Origin: Trichococcus ilyis
GTDB taxonomy: Bacteria; Bacillota; Bacilli; Lactobacillales; Aerococcaceae
DNA: 64,000 nt
Assembly: GCF_900109135.1 (NCBI RefSeq)
Contig: NZ_FNYT01000008.1
Location: 1-64,000 of the forward strand
Direction of reading: 5' to 3'
Positions 50,760-59,221 of the stretch are shown piece by piece; the stretch's first letter is position 1; each line of letters opens with the position of its first letter. The notes under the pieces were generated by a model, which had not been told where the DNA came from, did not search any database, and was given only the letters and a program-made list of their open reading frames with translations. The translations under genes were made by a program, and so were the position numbers.

Positions 50760-51743
50760 TTACACCTGTTCCGCCAAAACTGCCTGCTGCAGGCGTTCCT
50801 GCCATTGCGGCTGTCTGCCGTTCAGCACGTCGTCGATCCCGACGGCTGCGTGGTAGCCCATCAGATCCATCGCTTCCTGCGTGATGATCGCGTTGTGCGG
50901 TGTCATGATCAGGTTGTCCAACCCGAAGAACGGATGATCCTGCGCAACCGGCTCCTCCAGGAAGACATCCAGTGCGGCCCCGTTGATGACGCCGTTCTTC
51001 AAAGCCTCATACAGCGCCTCTTCATTGACGAGTTCTCCGCGGGCGCAGTTGATCAGGTAGGCGCTTGGTTTCATCAAGCGCAGCGTTTCCTCATTGATCA
51101 TCGCTGTTGTTTCCGCTGTGACAGGGACGTGCAGGGAGACAAAGTCGGATTTCGCCAGCACTTCCTCCATCGAGCCAGCGCATGTCACGAAGCCTGCATA
51201 TTCATTTTTCACGAGGAATTCATCATAGGCGATCACTTTCATGTCGAAGCCGTGCGTCGCTTTGCGGGCAACGAGCGAGCCGATGCGCCCAAGCCCGATC
51301 AGACCGAGCGTTTTGCCTTTGAGCTCCGTTCCTTTGTGCTCGTAGCGGGCGCCCCAATTGTCGTGGCGCACTTGTTGGTCCATGAACGGTATCTGATGCG
51401 CCAGGCTCATGATGAAGCCCAAAGTCCGTTCCGCGACCGCATTGCAAGTCGCTGCCGGCGTTGTTGTGACGGCGATTCTGCGTTTAGCGCAGTGCTGTGT
51501 GTCGACATTGCCGTAATCGACTCCATGGACACCGATGACTTTGAGTTTTTTGGCGGCTGACAGGACTTCCTCCGGGTAGGGCGCGTTCGGCCTGGCCAGA
51601 ATCGCATCGGCGTCCGCAACCAATTCCTTCAGGTACTCGATGCTGATGTTTCCGTTGCCGACAACGATCTCGTACCCTTTGTCCTGCAGAAAGTCTTTTC
51701 CTAATGCACTGATATCTTCCGGGATGACAACTTTGTAGGCCAT
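50760..51743 (-). CDS. D-isomer-specific 2-hydroxyacid dehydrogenase
   Basis: A 327-residue NAD-dependent enzyme of the SerA/FDH/LdhD superfamily. The dinucleotide site is GLIGLGRIGSLVARKA. Catalytic residues are Arg in INCARGELV, Glu in DVFLEEP and His in MTPHNA. It groups with phosphoglycerate-dehydrogenase-like proteins of unknown substrate (IGVHGVDYGNVD, AVAERTLGFIM), without the ACT domain of true SerA. The start at 51743 follows GAAGGAATCATT; upstream in-frame codons are rejected. It is monocistronic and convergent with the YtxH gene. Confidence 0.9.
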   Translation of the reverse strand: MAYKVVIPEDISALGKDFLQDKGYEIVVGNGNISIEYLKELVADADAILARPNAPYPEEVLSAAKKLKVIGVHGVDYGNVDTQHCAKRRIAVTTTPAATCNAVAERTLGFIMSLAHQIPFMDQQVRHDNWGARYEHKGTELKGKTLGLIGLGRIGSLVARKATHGFDMKVIAYDEFLVKNEYAGFVTCAGSMEEVLAKSDFVSLHVPVTAETTAMINEETLRLMKPSAYLINCARGELVNEEALYEALKNGVINGAALDVFLEEPVAQDHPFFGLDNLIMTPHNAIITQEAMDLMGYHAAVGIDDVLNGRQPQWQERLQQAVLAEQV

Positions 51744-52220
51744 AATGATTCCTTCTTTCTCGTTATGATGGACCCGCAAAAACACGCGTTGCTGTTGCCT
51801 GCAAGGTCGTTCCAAACGCTCCGGAATGCGGATGTGGCGCACTTTCCGGTTGCGAATTGATGTCATTAGTATAGGCCAACCACATCCGCAATGCTATGTT
51901 CCGGAAAATAAGAATAGACCGTTTTCAACAGGCGTTTGTTGTTCCGCAAAACAAAAAACCAGAACGGTTGCCCCAAGGTATATTCTCATCATTTTCTAAT
52001 CATATCTCCGGAAAAATGAACCTATCAACCTACACAAACATATATCCCGAGCCAAAACATGTGTTTTTAGTCACAAAAATCTAATCGAATCCTTTTTTTG
52101 CGGGCTTTTTTTCTAATTAAAGTTTCACAATCTCATTGACATGGCCATGTGATATCGATAGAATATCAAAGATACATAAAAAAATGGTGTGGATGCACTT
52201 ATTGGAGGATTTGGTATTTT
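51744..52220. other. Divergent promoter region
   Basis: AT-rich region between the hydroxyacid dehydrogenase and the AGCS transporter. The transporter promoter is described separately. For the dehydrogenase I see no clear box pair. Confidence 0.5.
52136..52164 (+). promoter_or_regulatory. AGCS symporter promoter with palindrome
   Basis: TTGACA (52136-52141) and TAGAAT (52159-52164), spacer 17 bp. The palindrome ACATGGCCATGT (52139-52150) overlaps the -35 box and could be an operator. Confidence 0.65.
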
Positions 52221-53606
52221 ATGGATGCAATATATAGTTTTTTGGCCAACTATGTGAATGTTCTCTTATGGGATTATTTCCTGACGTACGGCCTTCTGTT
52301 CGCGGGGTTGTTCTTCTCATTCCGCTTCGGGTTCCCGCAAGTCACGCGCATGTGGGAAGCTTTCAAGCAAGTTTTCGGTAAATTGTTCAAAAAAGACGCT
52401 ACCCAGGAAGGTTCGATGTCTTCCTTCCAGGCCTTGGCGACGGCTGTTGCCGCGCAGGTCGGGACCGGAAACGTTGCGGGTGTGGCAACGGCCATCCTCG
52501 GCGGCGGACCGGGCGCGATTTTCTGGATGTGGGTGTCCGCTTTCCTAGGCATGGGCACGATATTCAACGAAGCCATCCTGGCGCAAGTCTACCGGGTCCG
52601 CGACCGCAACAAGGGAGACCTCGTCGGCGGACCGGCTTTCTACCTTTCCAAAGGGGTCGGCTCCAACGCTTTGGCTAAATTTTTCTCAGTCTCGATCATC
52701 GTTGCGTTGGGATTCATCGGCAACATGGTGCAGTCGAACTCGATCGCATCGGCCGTAACGACCGCCTTCGCCGTTCCAGAATGGGTGACCGGTTTCCTGG
52801 TCGCTTTGGCGGCCATCCTGATTTTTGCAGGCGGCATGAAGCGCATCGCCTCCTTCGCCGAATTGGTCGTTCCGATCATGGCGCTCGTTTACATCGTGGC
52901 CAGCTTGGTCATTTTGTTCCTGTTCCGCGAAAACATTGTCCCTGCCTTCGAGATGATTTTCGTCGGGGCTTTCACGCCGCAAGCCGCAATCGGCGGTATC
53001 GCCGGTGCTTCCGTCAGAGCGGCGATCCAAAAAGGCGTGGCGCGCGGCTTGTTCTCGAACGAAGCCGGTATGGGTTCGACGCCGCACGCGCATGCTGTGG
53101 CGCACGTTGATCACCCGGTGCAGCAAGGCCTGGCCGCGATGGTCGGAGTCTTCATCGATACCGTCGTCGTGTGTTCCGCTACGGCACTGATCATCTTGGT
53201 GACCGAATCCTATCTGGATCCTGCCTTGAAGGGTGCGCAAGTGACCCAAGCCGCCTTCTCGATCGCCTTCGGAGGCGGCGGATCCGTGCTGTTGGCGATC
53301 TGCCTGACTTTCTTCGCCTTCACGACGATCGTCGGCTGGTATTACTTCGGCGAATCGAACATCAAATATCTTTTCGGCACAAAAGGCGTCCTGCCTTACC
53401 AGATTCTGGTGGCGATCTTCATTTTCCTGGGTGCGCTGCAGGAAGTCGACATCGTCTGGATGCTTGCCGACACGTTCAACGCCCTGATGGTCATCCCCAA
53501 CTTGTTCGGTCTCTTCTACCTGTCCAATCAAGTCAAGGGCATTCTGGAGGATTACGACCGCTGCAAATTGGAAGGCCGCATCTTCTACGATTACGACGTA
53601 AAATGA
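52221..53606 (+). CDS. Alanine/glycine:cation symporter (AGCS family)
   Basis: A 461-residue secondary transporter importing alanine or glycine with sodium or protons. The family signature GTGNVAGVATAILGGGPGAI, then FWMWVSAFLGMGT, lies at about residues 75-110. Further on come GFIGNMVQSNSIA and KGVARGLFSNEAGMGSTPHA, both conserved in AGCS proteins. About ten membrane helices are predicted. The start at 52221 is 12 bases after GGAGG, slightly long; no better in-frame start exists. It is monocistronic. Confidence 0.92.
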   Translation: MDAIYSFLANYVNVLLWDYFLTYGLLFAGLFFSFRFGFPQVTRMWEAFKQVFGKLFKKDATQEGSMSSFQALATAVAAQVGTGNVAGVATAILGGGPGAIFWMWVSAFLGMGTIFNEAILAQVYRVRDRNKGDLVGGPAFYLSKGVGSNALAKFFSVSIIVALGFIGNMVQSNSIASAVTTAFAVPEWVTGFLVALAAILIFAGGMKRIASFAELVVPIMALVYIVASLVILFLFRENIVPAFEMIFVGAFTPQAAIGGIAGASVRAAIQKGVARGLFSNEAGMGSTPHAHAVAHVDHPVQQGLAAMVGVFIDTVVVCSATALIILVTESYLDPALKGAQVTQAAFSIAFGGGGSVLLAICLTFFAFTTIVGWYYFGESNIKYLFGTKGVLPYQILVAIFIFLGALQEVDIVWMLADTFNALMVIPNLFGLFYLSNQVKGILEDYDRCKLEGRIFYDYDVK

Positions 53607-53616
53607 TTCCGAATAC

Positions 53617-53658
53617 TTGATGCCGGTCAAGTCCTTTCCGGATGTTTGGGCTTATACT
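53617..53658 (+). promoter_or_regulatory. FNR box and promoter of the HMA protein gene
   Basis: TTGATGCCGGTCAA (53617-53630) differs from TTGAT-N4-ATCAA by one base. TATACT lies at 53653-53658. The box centre is 29.5 bp before the -10, i.e. at -41.5, the position of FNR at class II activated promoters. Confidence 0.7.
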
Positions 53659-53690
53659 GTAGTCATAACAGACAACAGGAGGAATGAATC

Positions 53691-53912
53691 ATGAGCCAAG
53701 CCGTTATCCAATTGGGACCCGTCACTTGCCCATCGTGCATCAAGAAAATCGAATCCGCCGTCAGCAAAATCGATGGCGTCGCAAACGTCAAAGTGCTGTT
53801 CAACTCCAGCAAAGTCAAAGCCGAGTTCGACGGCAACAAGACTTCCGGCGCCGACATCAGCGAAACGATCCAAAAACTGGGTTACGAAGTCCAATCGGTC
53901 AAGGAATCCTAG
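53691..53912 (+). CDS. Heavy-metal-associated (HMA) domain protein, CopZ-like
   Basis: A 73-residue single ferredoxin-like HMA domain. The metal site is CPSC (GPVTCPSCIKKIESAVSKID), differing from the MxCxxC consensus only in the residues around the cysteines: T precedes C, and P-S separates them. Conserved GVANVKV and the C-terminal IQKLGYEV complete the fold. It would bind Cu(I) or another soft metal and hand it to an ATPase. The P-type ATPase 2.4 kb downstream lacks its own HMA domain and shares the same FNR-type promoter layout, so the two may form a pair. AGGAGG precedes the ATG. Confidence 0.88.
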   Translation: MSQAVIQLGPVTCPSCIKKIESAVSKIDGVANVKVLFNSSKVKAEFDGNKTSGADISETIQKLGYEVQSVKES

Positions 53913-53922
53913 CTTGTTATAG

Positions 53923-53964
53923 AGCAGGGACCGCCTCATTCGCGAGGCGGCACCTGCTTTTTTT
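53923..53964 (+). terminator. Terminator of the HMA gene
   Basis: GCAGGGACCGCCTC / GAGGCGGCACCTGC hairpin followed by TTTTTTT. Confidence 0.9.
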
Positions 53965-54088
53965 GTTGCCGGTAGCGTGGGTTGTTGGGCTGGTTTGGGT
54001 GGGCATGGATATCGGCCAATCATCCATATTTTCCATCGGCAACCACCGCAACCATGAATCCGTTTATTCCCGAACCGAGGGATATCAG

Positions 54089-54117
54089 TTGCTTTTGAAA
54101 AATAAGCATGCTATCAT
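54089..54117 (+). promoter_or_regulatory. Promoter of the T-box leader
   Basis: TTGCTT (54089-54094) and TATCAT (54112-54117) separated by 17 bp; transcription would start near 54124. Confidence 0.75.
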
Positions 54118-54123
54118 GAAAAC

Positions 54124-54410
54124 ACAAATGAAAACAAGTTACGCGTTGAAGAGAAGAAGTACCTTTCACGGTCATCAAAGAGAGCCTCGGTCGGTGGGAA
54201 GAGGCATGGTCTGGATAGCGAAAATGCGTCTCGGAGCAAAGCGGTGCGTTAGTGCCGTTTCGGTTTGTACCCGATAGCGTACAGAAGTATGGCTTTTTCT
54301 GCGTACTTCATGAGGCAGGATTCGCGAGGGTCGTGCGAACTAGGGTGGATCACGAAGAGCTTTCGTCCCTGTATTCCAAGCATTTGGAGTATAGGGACGA
54401 GGGCTTTTTT
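54124..54410 (+). ncRNA. T-box leader, predicted cysteine-specific
   Basis: A leader of about 290 nt upstream of a cystine transporter gene. Stem I features: the K-turn-like GAAGAAGTA near its base, AAAGAGAGCC (AG bulge region) and GGTCGGTGGGAAG (the GNUG distal loop). On the returning strand GAAAATGCGTC offers TGC (54224-54226) as the specifier, a cysteine codon. The T-box AGGGTGGATCACG is at 54342-54354. Its TGGA bulge would pair with an ACCU-reversed 3' end UCCA, i.e. discriminator U73, which tRNA-Cys has. A terminator hairpin (54363-54400) and six Ts (54405-54410) follow. Uncharged tRNA-Cys would allow readthrough into the transporter gene. Confidence 0.9.
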
Positions 54411-54506
54411 GGTTCTCGGAAAAGGGATGCGAATGGCACTCATTTTTCTACTTCATCCGGCATCTGTTTTCAGTCAGGCAGCATATTTTAAAGGAGGAAT
54501 TTTTTT

Positions 54507-55901
54507 ATGGAAACCATTTCCATTATCGCTATTTTAGTTGTCTTTGCGGCATTGCTTTTCGCGCTTTACCGCTTGGGCGCCAAACATGTCAAATTTTCAA
54601 AACGCGTCTTCATCGCGTTGGCTCTCGGGGTCGTCTTCGGGGCGGCCATCCAGCTGCTTTTCGCACCGGACAGCACGATCACACTGACCGCCATCGATTG
54701 GATCAATATCGTCGGCAACGGCTACGTCCGCTTCCTGCAAATGCTGATCATCCCGTTGATCTTCGTTTCGATTGTGGGTGCATTCACCCGCATCGAGGAA
54801 ACGAAGAATCTCGGCAAAATCAGCGGATCCGTGCTCGGCACTTTGCTGGGCACAACCGCCATCGCTGCCCTGATCGGCTGGGCATCCGTCATTCTCTTCA
54901 ATCTTGACGGCGCGCAATTCACGCAAGGTACCGCGGAAACCGCAAGGATCGAAGCCTTGACCACCCAACAGACGCAAGTCGCTGACTTGACGATTCCTGG
55001 TCAAGTGCTCAGCTTCATCCCAACCAACATCTTCCAGGATCTGGCCGGTCTGCGCAGCACAAGCACGATCGCCGTCGTAATCTTTTCCGCTTTTGTCGGA
55101 ATCGCCTATATGGGCATCAAGAAAAAACAGCCTGAAAATGCCGCTTTGTTCAACAAAGGCCTGCAGGTCATCCAATCCATCGTGATGCGCATCGTCACTT
55201 TGGTTCTGCGCCTGACGCCTTACGGAATCCTGGCTTTGATGACGAAAATGATGGCGACATCCAGCTACCAAGCCATCATCAACTTGGGACTGTTCGTGGT
55301 CGCTTCCTATGCCGCTTTGCTTGTTGTTCTGCTGGTGCACAGCTTGATTCTGGCTGCTGTCGGCGTCAATCCGATCAGCTACTTCAAGAAAGCATTCCCT
55401 GTTTTGAGCTTCGCCTTCACTGCCCGTTCCAGCGCCGGCGCATTGCCTCTGAACGTTGAAACACAGACGAAAGCTTTGGGCGTCGATGACGCCTCAGCCA
55501 ACTTCGCTGCCAGCTTCGGCCTGTCGATCGGCCAGAACGGTTGCGCGGGCGTCTACCCTGCCATGTTGGCAACCATTGTGGCACCGACTTTGGGCATCGA
55601 CGTCACCAGCATCGGCTTCGTCCTGACGCTGATCCTGGTCGTGACGATCAGTTCCTTCGGGGTTGCCGGTGTCGGCGGCGGCGCGACTTTCGCCGCGCTG
55701 ATCGTTCTGGGCGCCATGAACTTGCCTGTCACGATCGCAGGACTTGTCATCTCGGTAGAACCGGTCATCGACATGATGCGCACACTGACGAACGTGAACG
55801 ACAGCATGTTGGCGGGCGTCGTTTCTTCCCGCAACATCGGGGAATTCAACGCCGCTGTGCTGAATGACGATGCTGCTGTAGTTGATGGGGATGCCATCTA
55901 G
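54507..55901 (+). CDS. tcyP: L-cystine:cation symporter TcyP
   Basis: A 464-residue transporter of the dicarboxylate/amino acid:cation symporter (DAACS) family, closest to TcyP. About eight helices and two hairpin loops are expected. NIVGNGYVRFLQMLIIPLIF, FTARSSAGALPLNVET (serine-rich hairpin 1) and GQNGCAGVYPAMLAT are typical of the cystine branch. The substrate call is supported by the cysteine-type T-box in its leader. AAAGGAGG precedes the ATG at an ideal distance. Confidence 0.93.
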   Translation: METISIIAILVVFAALLFALYRLGAKHVKFSKRVFIALALGVVFGAAIQLLFAPDSTITLTAIDWINIVGNGYVRFLQMLIIPLIFVSIVGAFTRIEETKNLGKISGSVLGTLLGTTAIAALIGWASVILFNLDGAQFTQGTAETARIEALTTQQTQVADLTIPGQVLSFIPTNIFQDLAGLRSTSTIAVVIFSAFVGIAYMGIKKKQPENAALFNKGLQVIQSIVMRIVTLVLRLTPYGILALMTKMMATSSYQAIINLGLFVVASYAALLVVLLVHSLILAAVGVNPISYFKKAFPVLSFAFTARSSAGALPLNVETQTKALGVDDASANFAASFGLSIGQNGCAGVYPAMLATIVAPTLGIDVTSIGFVLTLILVVTISSFGVAGVGGGATFAALIVLGAMNLPVTIAGLVISVEPVIDMMRTLTNVNDSMLAGVVSSRNIGEFNAAVLNDDAAVVDGDAI

Positions 55902-55944
55902 TCTTTTCTTCTATAAATAATTACCTGTCCTGACGAAGGACTCG

Positions 55945-55974
55945 GCTGCCTGCAATCTGCGGGCAGCTTTTTTT
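55945..55974 (+). terminator. Terminator of tcyP
   Basis: GCTGCCTGCA / TGCGGGCAGC hairpin followed by TTTTTTT. Confidence 0.88.
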
Positions 55975-56011
55975 GTTCGGATGCCATTGAATGGCCGGGG
56001 ACGGTGCGTTC

Positions 56012-56137
56012 CTCCGGTGAGGCTTCCCACACCGGAAATCAGCGGTAATGGGCGGGCTCTTCTCCTGCGAGCATGTTCTCATCGAAGAACAGTCCCCAAC
56101 CAGTCGCGCACCTCCGGCGAGCGCCTCTTCGCCGGAG
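56012..56137. repeat. Triple-hairpin element, family A
   Basis: Hairpins begin at 56012 (CTCCGG), 56062 (CTCCTG) and 56112 (CTCCGG), exactly 50 bp apart, same order as at 33-36 kb; arms of the middle hairpin are worn. Confidence 0.85.
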
Positions 56138-56204
56138 AAGAGGCACCTCCTAATTCGCCACGCCGCCCCTCCTCAGCCGCCTCACACATTTCCACATCCA
56201 AAGC

Positions 56205-56246
56205 TTGACCATCATCAAGTCGTTTTCCTGCCTGATGGCGTATGAT
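56205..56246 (+). promoter_or_regulatory. FNR box and promoter of the P-type ATPase gene
   Basis: TTGACCATCATCAA (56205-56218) has one mismatch to TTGAT-N4-ATCAA. TATGAT at 56241-56246 serves as -10. The centre-to-(-10) distance is 29.5 bp, identical to that at the HMA gene. Confidence 0.7.
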
Positions 56247-56281
56247 TAGGCTATAGGAAATACAAGAGGAGGTCATTTAAA

Positions 56282-58156
56282 ATGATCAAATGGATCAATA
56301 AATACAAAAATCGCATCACCGCGTTCTCGGGAATCCTGATTGCGCTCGGTTTCATCCTGAAGACCTTTGGATACGCTGCCGCAGCCGACTACGCGCTTAT
56401 CCTTGCGACGCTCATCGCGGTGGTGCCGATCGCGTACAAAGCCTACCTGGCGCTGCGGATGAAGGCTTTCAGCATTGAGTTGCTGGTGACGATTGCAGTC
56501 ATCGGTGCACTGTTCATCCGCGAATATACGGAATCTTCGGTGGTCACCTTCCTGTTCCTGTTCGGTGATTTTCTGGAGGCGCGCACCTTGGAGAAGACGC
56601 GTTCCTCGCTGCGTTCTTTGGTTGACATGGCGCCGCAGGAAGCCACCATTCTGGAAGGGGATGTCCAGACGGTGGTGCCGGTGGAGGAAGTTTCTGTCGG
56701 CGACCGCTTGCTGATCAAGCCCGGCGGCAAAATCCCGGTCGACGGCATCATCGTGAAGGGCCAAGCCGCCATCAACGAAGCCGCTGTGACGGGCGAATCG
56801 GTCCCTGCCAACAAAACAGTGGACGCCAAAGTCTTTTCGGGGACTTTGGTGGACGAAGGCTACATCGAAATGATCGCCGAAAAAGTCGGCGATGACACGA
56901 CTTTCGCGAAAATCATCGAGTTGGTCGAGGAGGCGCAGGAATCCAAATCCAAGGCCGAACGCTTCCTCGATGCCTTCGCCAATTTCTACACGCCTGCCAT
57001 TGTGGCGCTTTCCGTCATCGTCTATCTTTGGACGCGCGACTTGCATCTTGCCATTACGTTCCTTGTGATCGCTTGTCCGGGTGCGCTTGTGATCGGAGCG
57101 CCGGTTTCGAACGTGGCCGGCATCGGCAACGGCGCCAAGCATGGTGTGTTGGTGAAAGGCGGCGAGGTCATGGACCGCTTCTCAAAAGTCGACACGCTCG
57201 TTTTCGACAAGACCGGAACGCTGACGAAAGGCCGACCGGAAGTGACCGACATCCACGTCACCGGTGACATCGGCCGCGATGAATTGCTGCGCCTGACTGC
57301 CGCTGCTGAGCGCATTTCCGAACACCATCTCGGACAGACGATCGTGAAATACGCATACCAGCAGGGGCTGGAAACGCCAACCGCACCGACGGATCCGGAA
57401 GTCATCAAAGGTCACGGTCTGAAAGCGACGGTTGCTGGCCGTCGTCTTATCGCCGGCAACCGCAAACTGATGGCCCAATCCGGGATACTGATCAGCGAAA
57501 GCGCAGAAAGTTACGCGATTGCACGCGAAAAAACCGGCAATACCGTCGTTTTCGTCGCCATCGACGGCACCCTCGCCGGACTCTTCTCGATTGCCGACCA
57601 AATCCGCGAGGACGCACCGCAGGCTTTGGCCGAGATGCGCCGCGACGGAATCAAACAGATCATCATGCTGACGGGTGACAACCAGCATACCGCCGAAGCG
57701 GTTGCCGAGCAACTGAAACTGGACGCCTTCCATGCCGAGCTGCTGCCGGAAGACAAAGTGCGTTTTGTCAAACAACTGCAAGCGGACGGCGCCATCGTTG
57801 CGATGGCCGGGGACGGCATCAACGATGCACCAGCCATTGCCACCGCCGACATCGGCTTGGCCATGGGCGAAGGCGGCACCGACATTTCGATGGAGACGGC
57901 CGATGTCGTGCTGATGGCCGATAAGCTGCTGCAGTTTTCCCATGCCTATTCGCTGTCAAAGGCGACGATGCGCAACATGAAGCAGAATATCACCATCGCA
58001 GTCGCAGTCGTTATTGTGCTTTTGGCGGGCGTCCTGATGGGCTCCGTCCATCTCGCCAGCGGCATGTTCATCCATGAAGCCAGCATCCTGGCCGTCATCC
58101 TGAACGCCATGCGCCTGATCGGCTTCAAACGGAAGAAATCTGTTGCTGCAAGCTAA
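56282..58156 (+). CDS. P1B-type heavy-metal-translocating ATPase, no N-terminal metal-binding domain
   Basis: A 624-residue membrane ATPase. TGES (actuator, 170-173), CPG in the transport helix (265-267, context IACPGALVIGAPVSN), DKTGT with phosphorylated D309, TGDN and GDGINDAP are present. The usual intramembrane motif is CPC, and here the second cysteine is glycine. In the nucleotide domain the conserved HP dipeptide region reads SEHHLGQ (from 346), with a histidine in place of proline. There is no N-terminal HMA or His-rich region. The metal cannot be read from sequence; Zn/Cd/Co or Fe are all possible. AGAGGAGG precedes the start. It is followed after 84 bp by an FNR-type regulator and has an FNR box upstream. 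Confidence 0.9.
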   Translation: MIKWINKYKNRITAFSGILIALGFILKTFGYAAAADYALILATLIAVVPIAYKAYLALRMKAFSIELLVTIAVIGALFIREYTESSVVTFLFLFGDFLEARTLEKTRSSLRSLVDMAPQEATILEGDVQTVVPVEEVSVGDRLLIKPGGKIPVDGIIVKGQAAINEAAVTGESVPANKTVDAKVFSGTLVDEGYIEMIAEKVGDDTTFAKIIELVEEAQESKSKAERFLDAFANFYTPAIVALSVIVYLWTRDLHLAITFLVIACPGALVIGAPVSNVAGIGNGAKHGVLVKGGEVMDRFSKVDTLVFDKTGTLTKGRPEVTDIHVTGDIGRDELLRLTAAAERISEHHLGQTIVKYAYQQGLETPTAPTDPEVIKGHGLKATVAGRRLIAGNRKLMAQSGILISESAESYAIAREKTGNTVVFVAIDGTLAGLFSIADQIREDAPQALAEMRRDGIKQIIMLTGDNQHTAEAVAEQLKLDAFHAELLPEDKVRFVKQLQADGAIVAMAGDGINDAPAIATADIGLAMGEGGTDISMETADVVLMADKLLQFSHAYSLSKATMRNMKQNITIAVAVVIVLLAGVLMGSVHLASGMFIHEASILAVILNAMRLIGFKRKKSVAAS

Positions 58157-58240
58157 AACTCGCAGACTCACCCTGGATTGCGGTACAATTCAAATGACCG
58201 AACAACTGCCTATCCCGTTCCGAAAAGGAGGATTTCACAT

Positions 58241-58951
58241 ATGAACCATACCCAAAAAAACGCGCACGATTGCGATGCGTCCTGCGCCTGCAACGCGCAC
58301 CGTTCCTGCATTTCGCTCGTGCCGATCTTCAACCATCTGGAACCGGATCAGATGGACGAAATCATGTCCGTGACCCATCCGGCCCACTACAAAAAAGGTG
58401 AACTGCTCTATCGTCCGGGAGACACCTCGGATACGCTCTACATCATCCACTCCGGGCTGATCCGCATCTACCGGCTGGCCGAATCCGGAAAAGAGCAGCT
58501 TGTGCGCTTCCTCAATCCGGGCGATTTCACCGGTGAACTGGCCCTGTTCAGCGAATCGAAGCATGAAGCCTACGCCGAAGCGGTGAAGGATACCCAAGTC
58601 TGCCGGATGCAAAGGAGCGATCTGCAGCACTTTTTATTGAAATATCCGGCGATTTCCTTGAAATTGCTGCAGGAATTCTCCAACCGTCTGGAAAAATCGG
58701 AAAAGCAGACGACTTACGTGGCGACCGAAAAAGTCGAATCCCGTTTGGCCCTTTACCTCGCTGAATTGGCCACGAAGGACGGCGACACCATCACGCTGCC
58801 GATGGCGAAGAAGGATCTGGCGTCCTATCTCGGGACGACGCCGGAAACAATCAGCCGCAAAATGGGTTCGTTGGAGGACCAGCATCTCATCAAACAGTTG
58901 AATCACCGCGAAATCATCATCCTCGATCTGGATGGCTTGCTGTTCCTGTGA
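58241..58951 (+). CDS. Crp/Fnr-family regulator with FNR-type Fe-S cysteines
   Basis: A 236-residue regulator. Four N-terminal cysteines (C11, C15, C17, C23 in HDCDASCACNAHRSC) and a central one (C121 in TQVCRM, aligned with C122 of E. coli FNR) could hold an oxygen-sensitive [4Fe-4S] cluster. A cyclic-nucleotide-like beta-barrel (residues 30-140) leads through a dimer helix to a HTH whose recognition helix reads TPETISRKMG. The E-x-x-S-R pattern is that of FNR, which reads TTGAT-N4-ATCAA. Two such boxes in the window precede metal-handling genes. The start at 58241 follows AAAGGAGG. It could be co-transcribed with the ATPase. Confidence 0.88.
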   Translation: MNHTQKNAHDCDASCACNAHRSCISLVPIFNHLEPDQMDEIMSVTHPAHYKKGELLYRPGDTSDTLYIIHSGLIRIYRLAESGKEQLVRFLNPGDFTGELALFSESKHEAYAEAVKDTQVCRMQRSDLQHFLLKYPAISLKLLQEFSNRLEKSEKQTTYVATEKVESRLALYLAELATKDGDTITLPMAKKDLASYLGTTPETISRKMGSLEDQHLIKQLNHREIIILDLDGLLFL

Positions 58952-58982
58952 TCACCCAGGATTCGAGTTCGTGCCGATATTC

Positions 58983-59109
58983 CCCGCCGAAATGGTGTTG
59001 GCGGGGAATATCATGTTGTCGTCGGACGTTTTTCCCCGCCAAGGTGGTTTCGACGGGTTTTCTGAATGTATTTTGAATTGATTTTCCCCGCCGAAGTGGT
59101 TTCGGCGGT
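58983..59109. repeat. Triple-hairpin element, family B
   Basis: Hairpins of CCCCGCCrArrTGGT...GGCGGG type begin at 58983, 59035 and 59087, exactly 52 bp apart. The linker GTCGGACGTTTTT matches the copy at 44323. Confidence 0.88.
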
Positions 59110-59221
59110 TTTTTTGAGCATTCATCCACTCAGCAGATACACCCCCTTTTGCCGGCTTATCCCCGTATTCCTTGCGCCGGCTTTGTGGTAGAATAGGTTT
59201 ACGAAAAAGGGGGAAATTTTG

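Noticed and set aside
50760-51743. Phosphoglycerate dehydrogenase SerA
   Set aside because: The length is too short for an ACT-domain SerA and no serine-synthesis genes are near, so only the general family is claimed.
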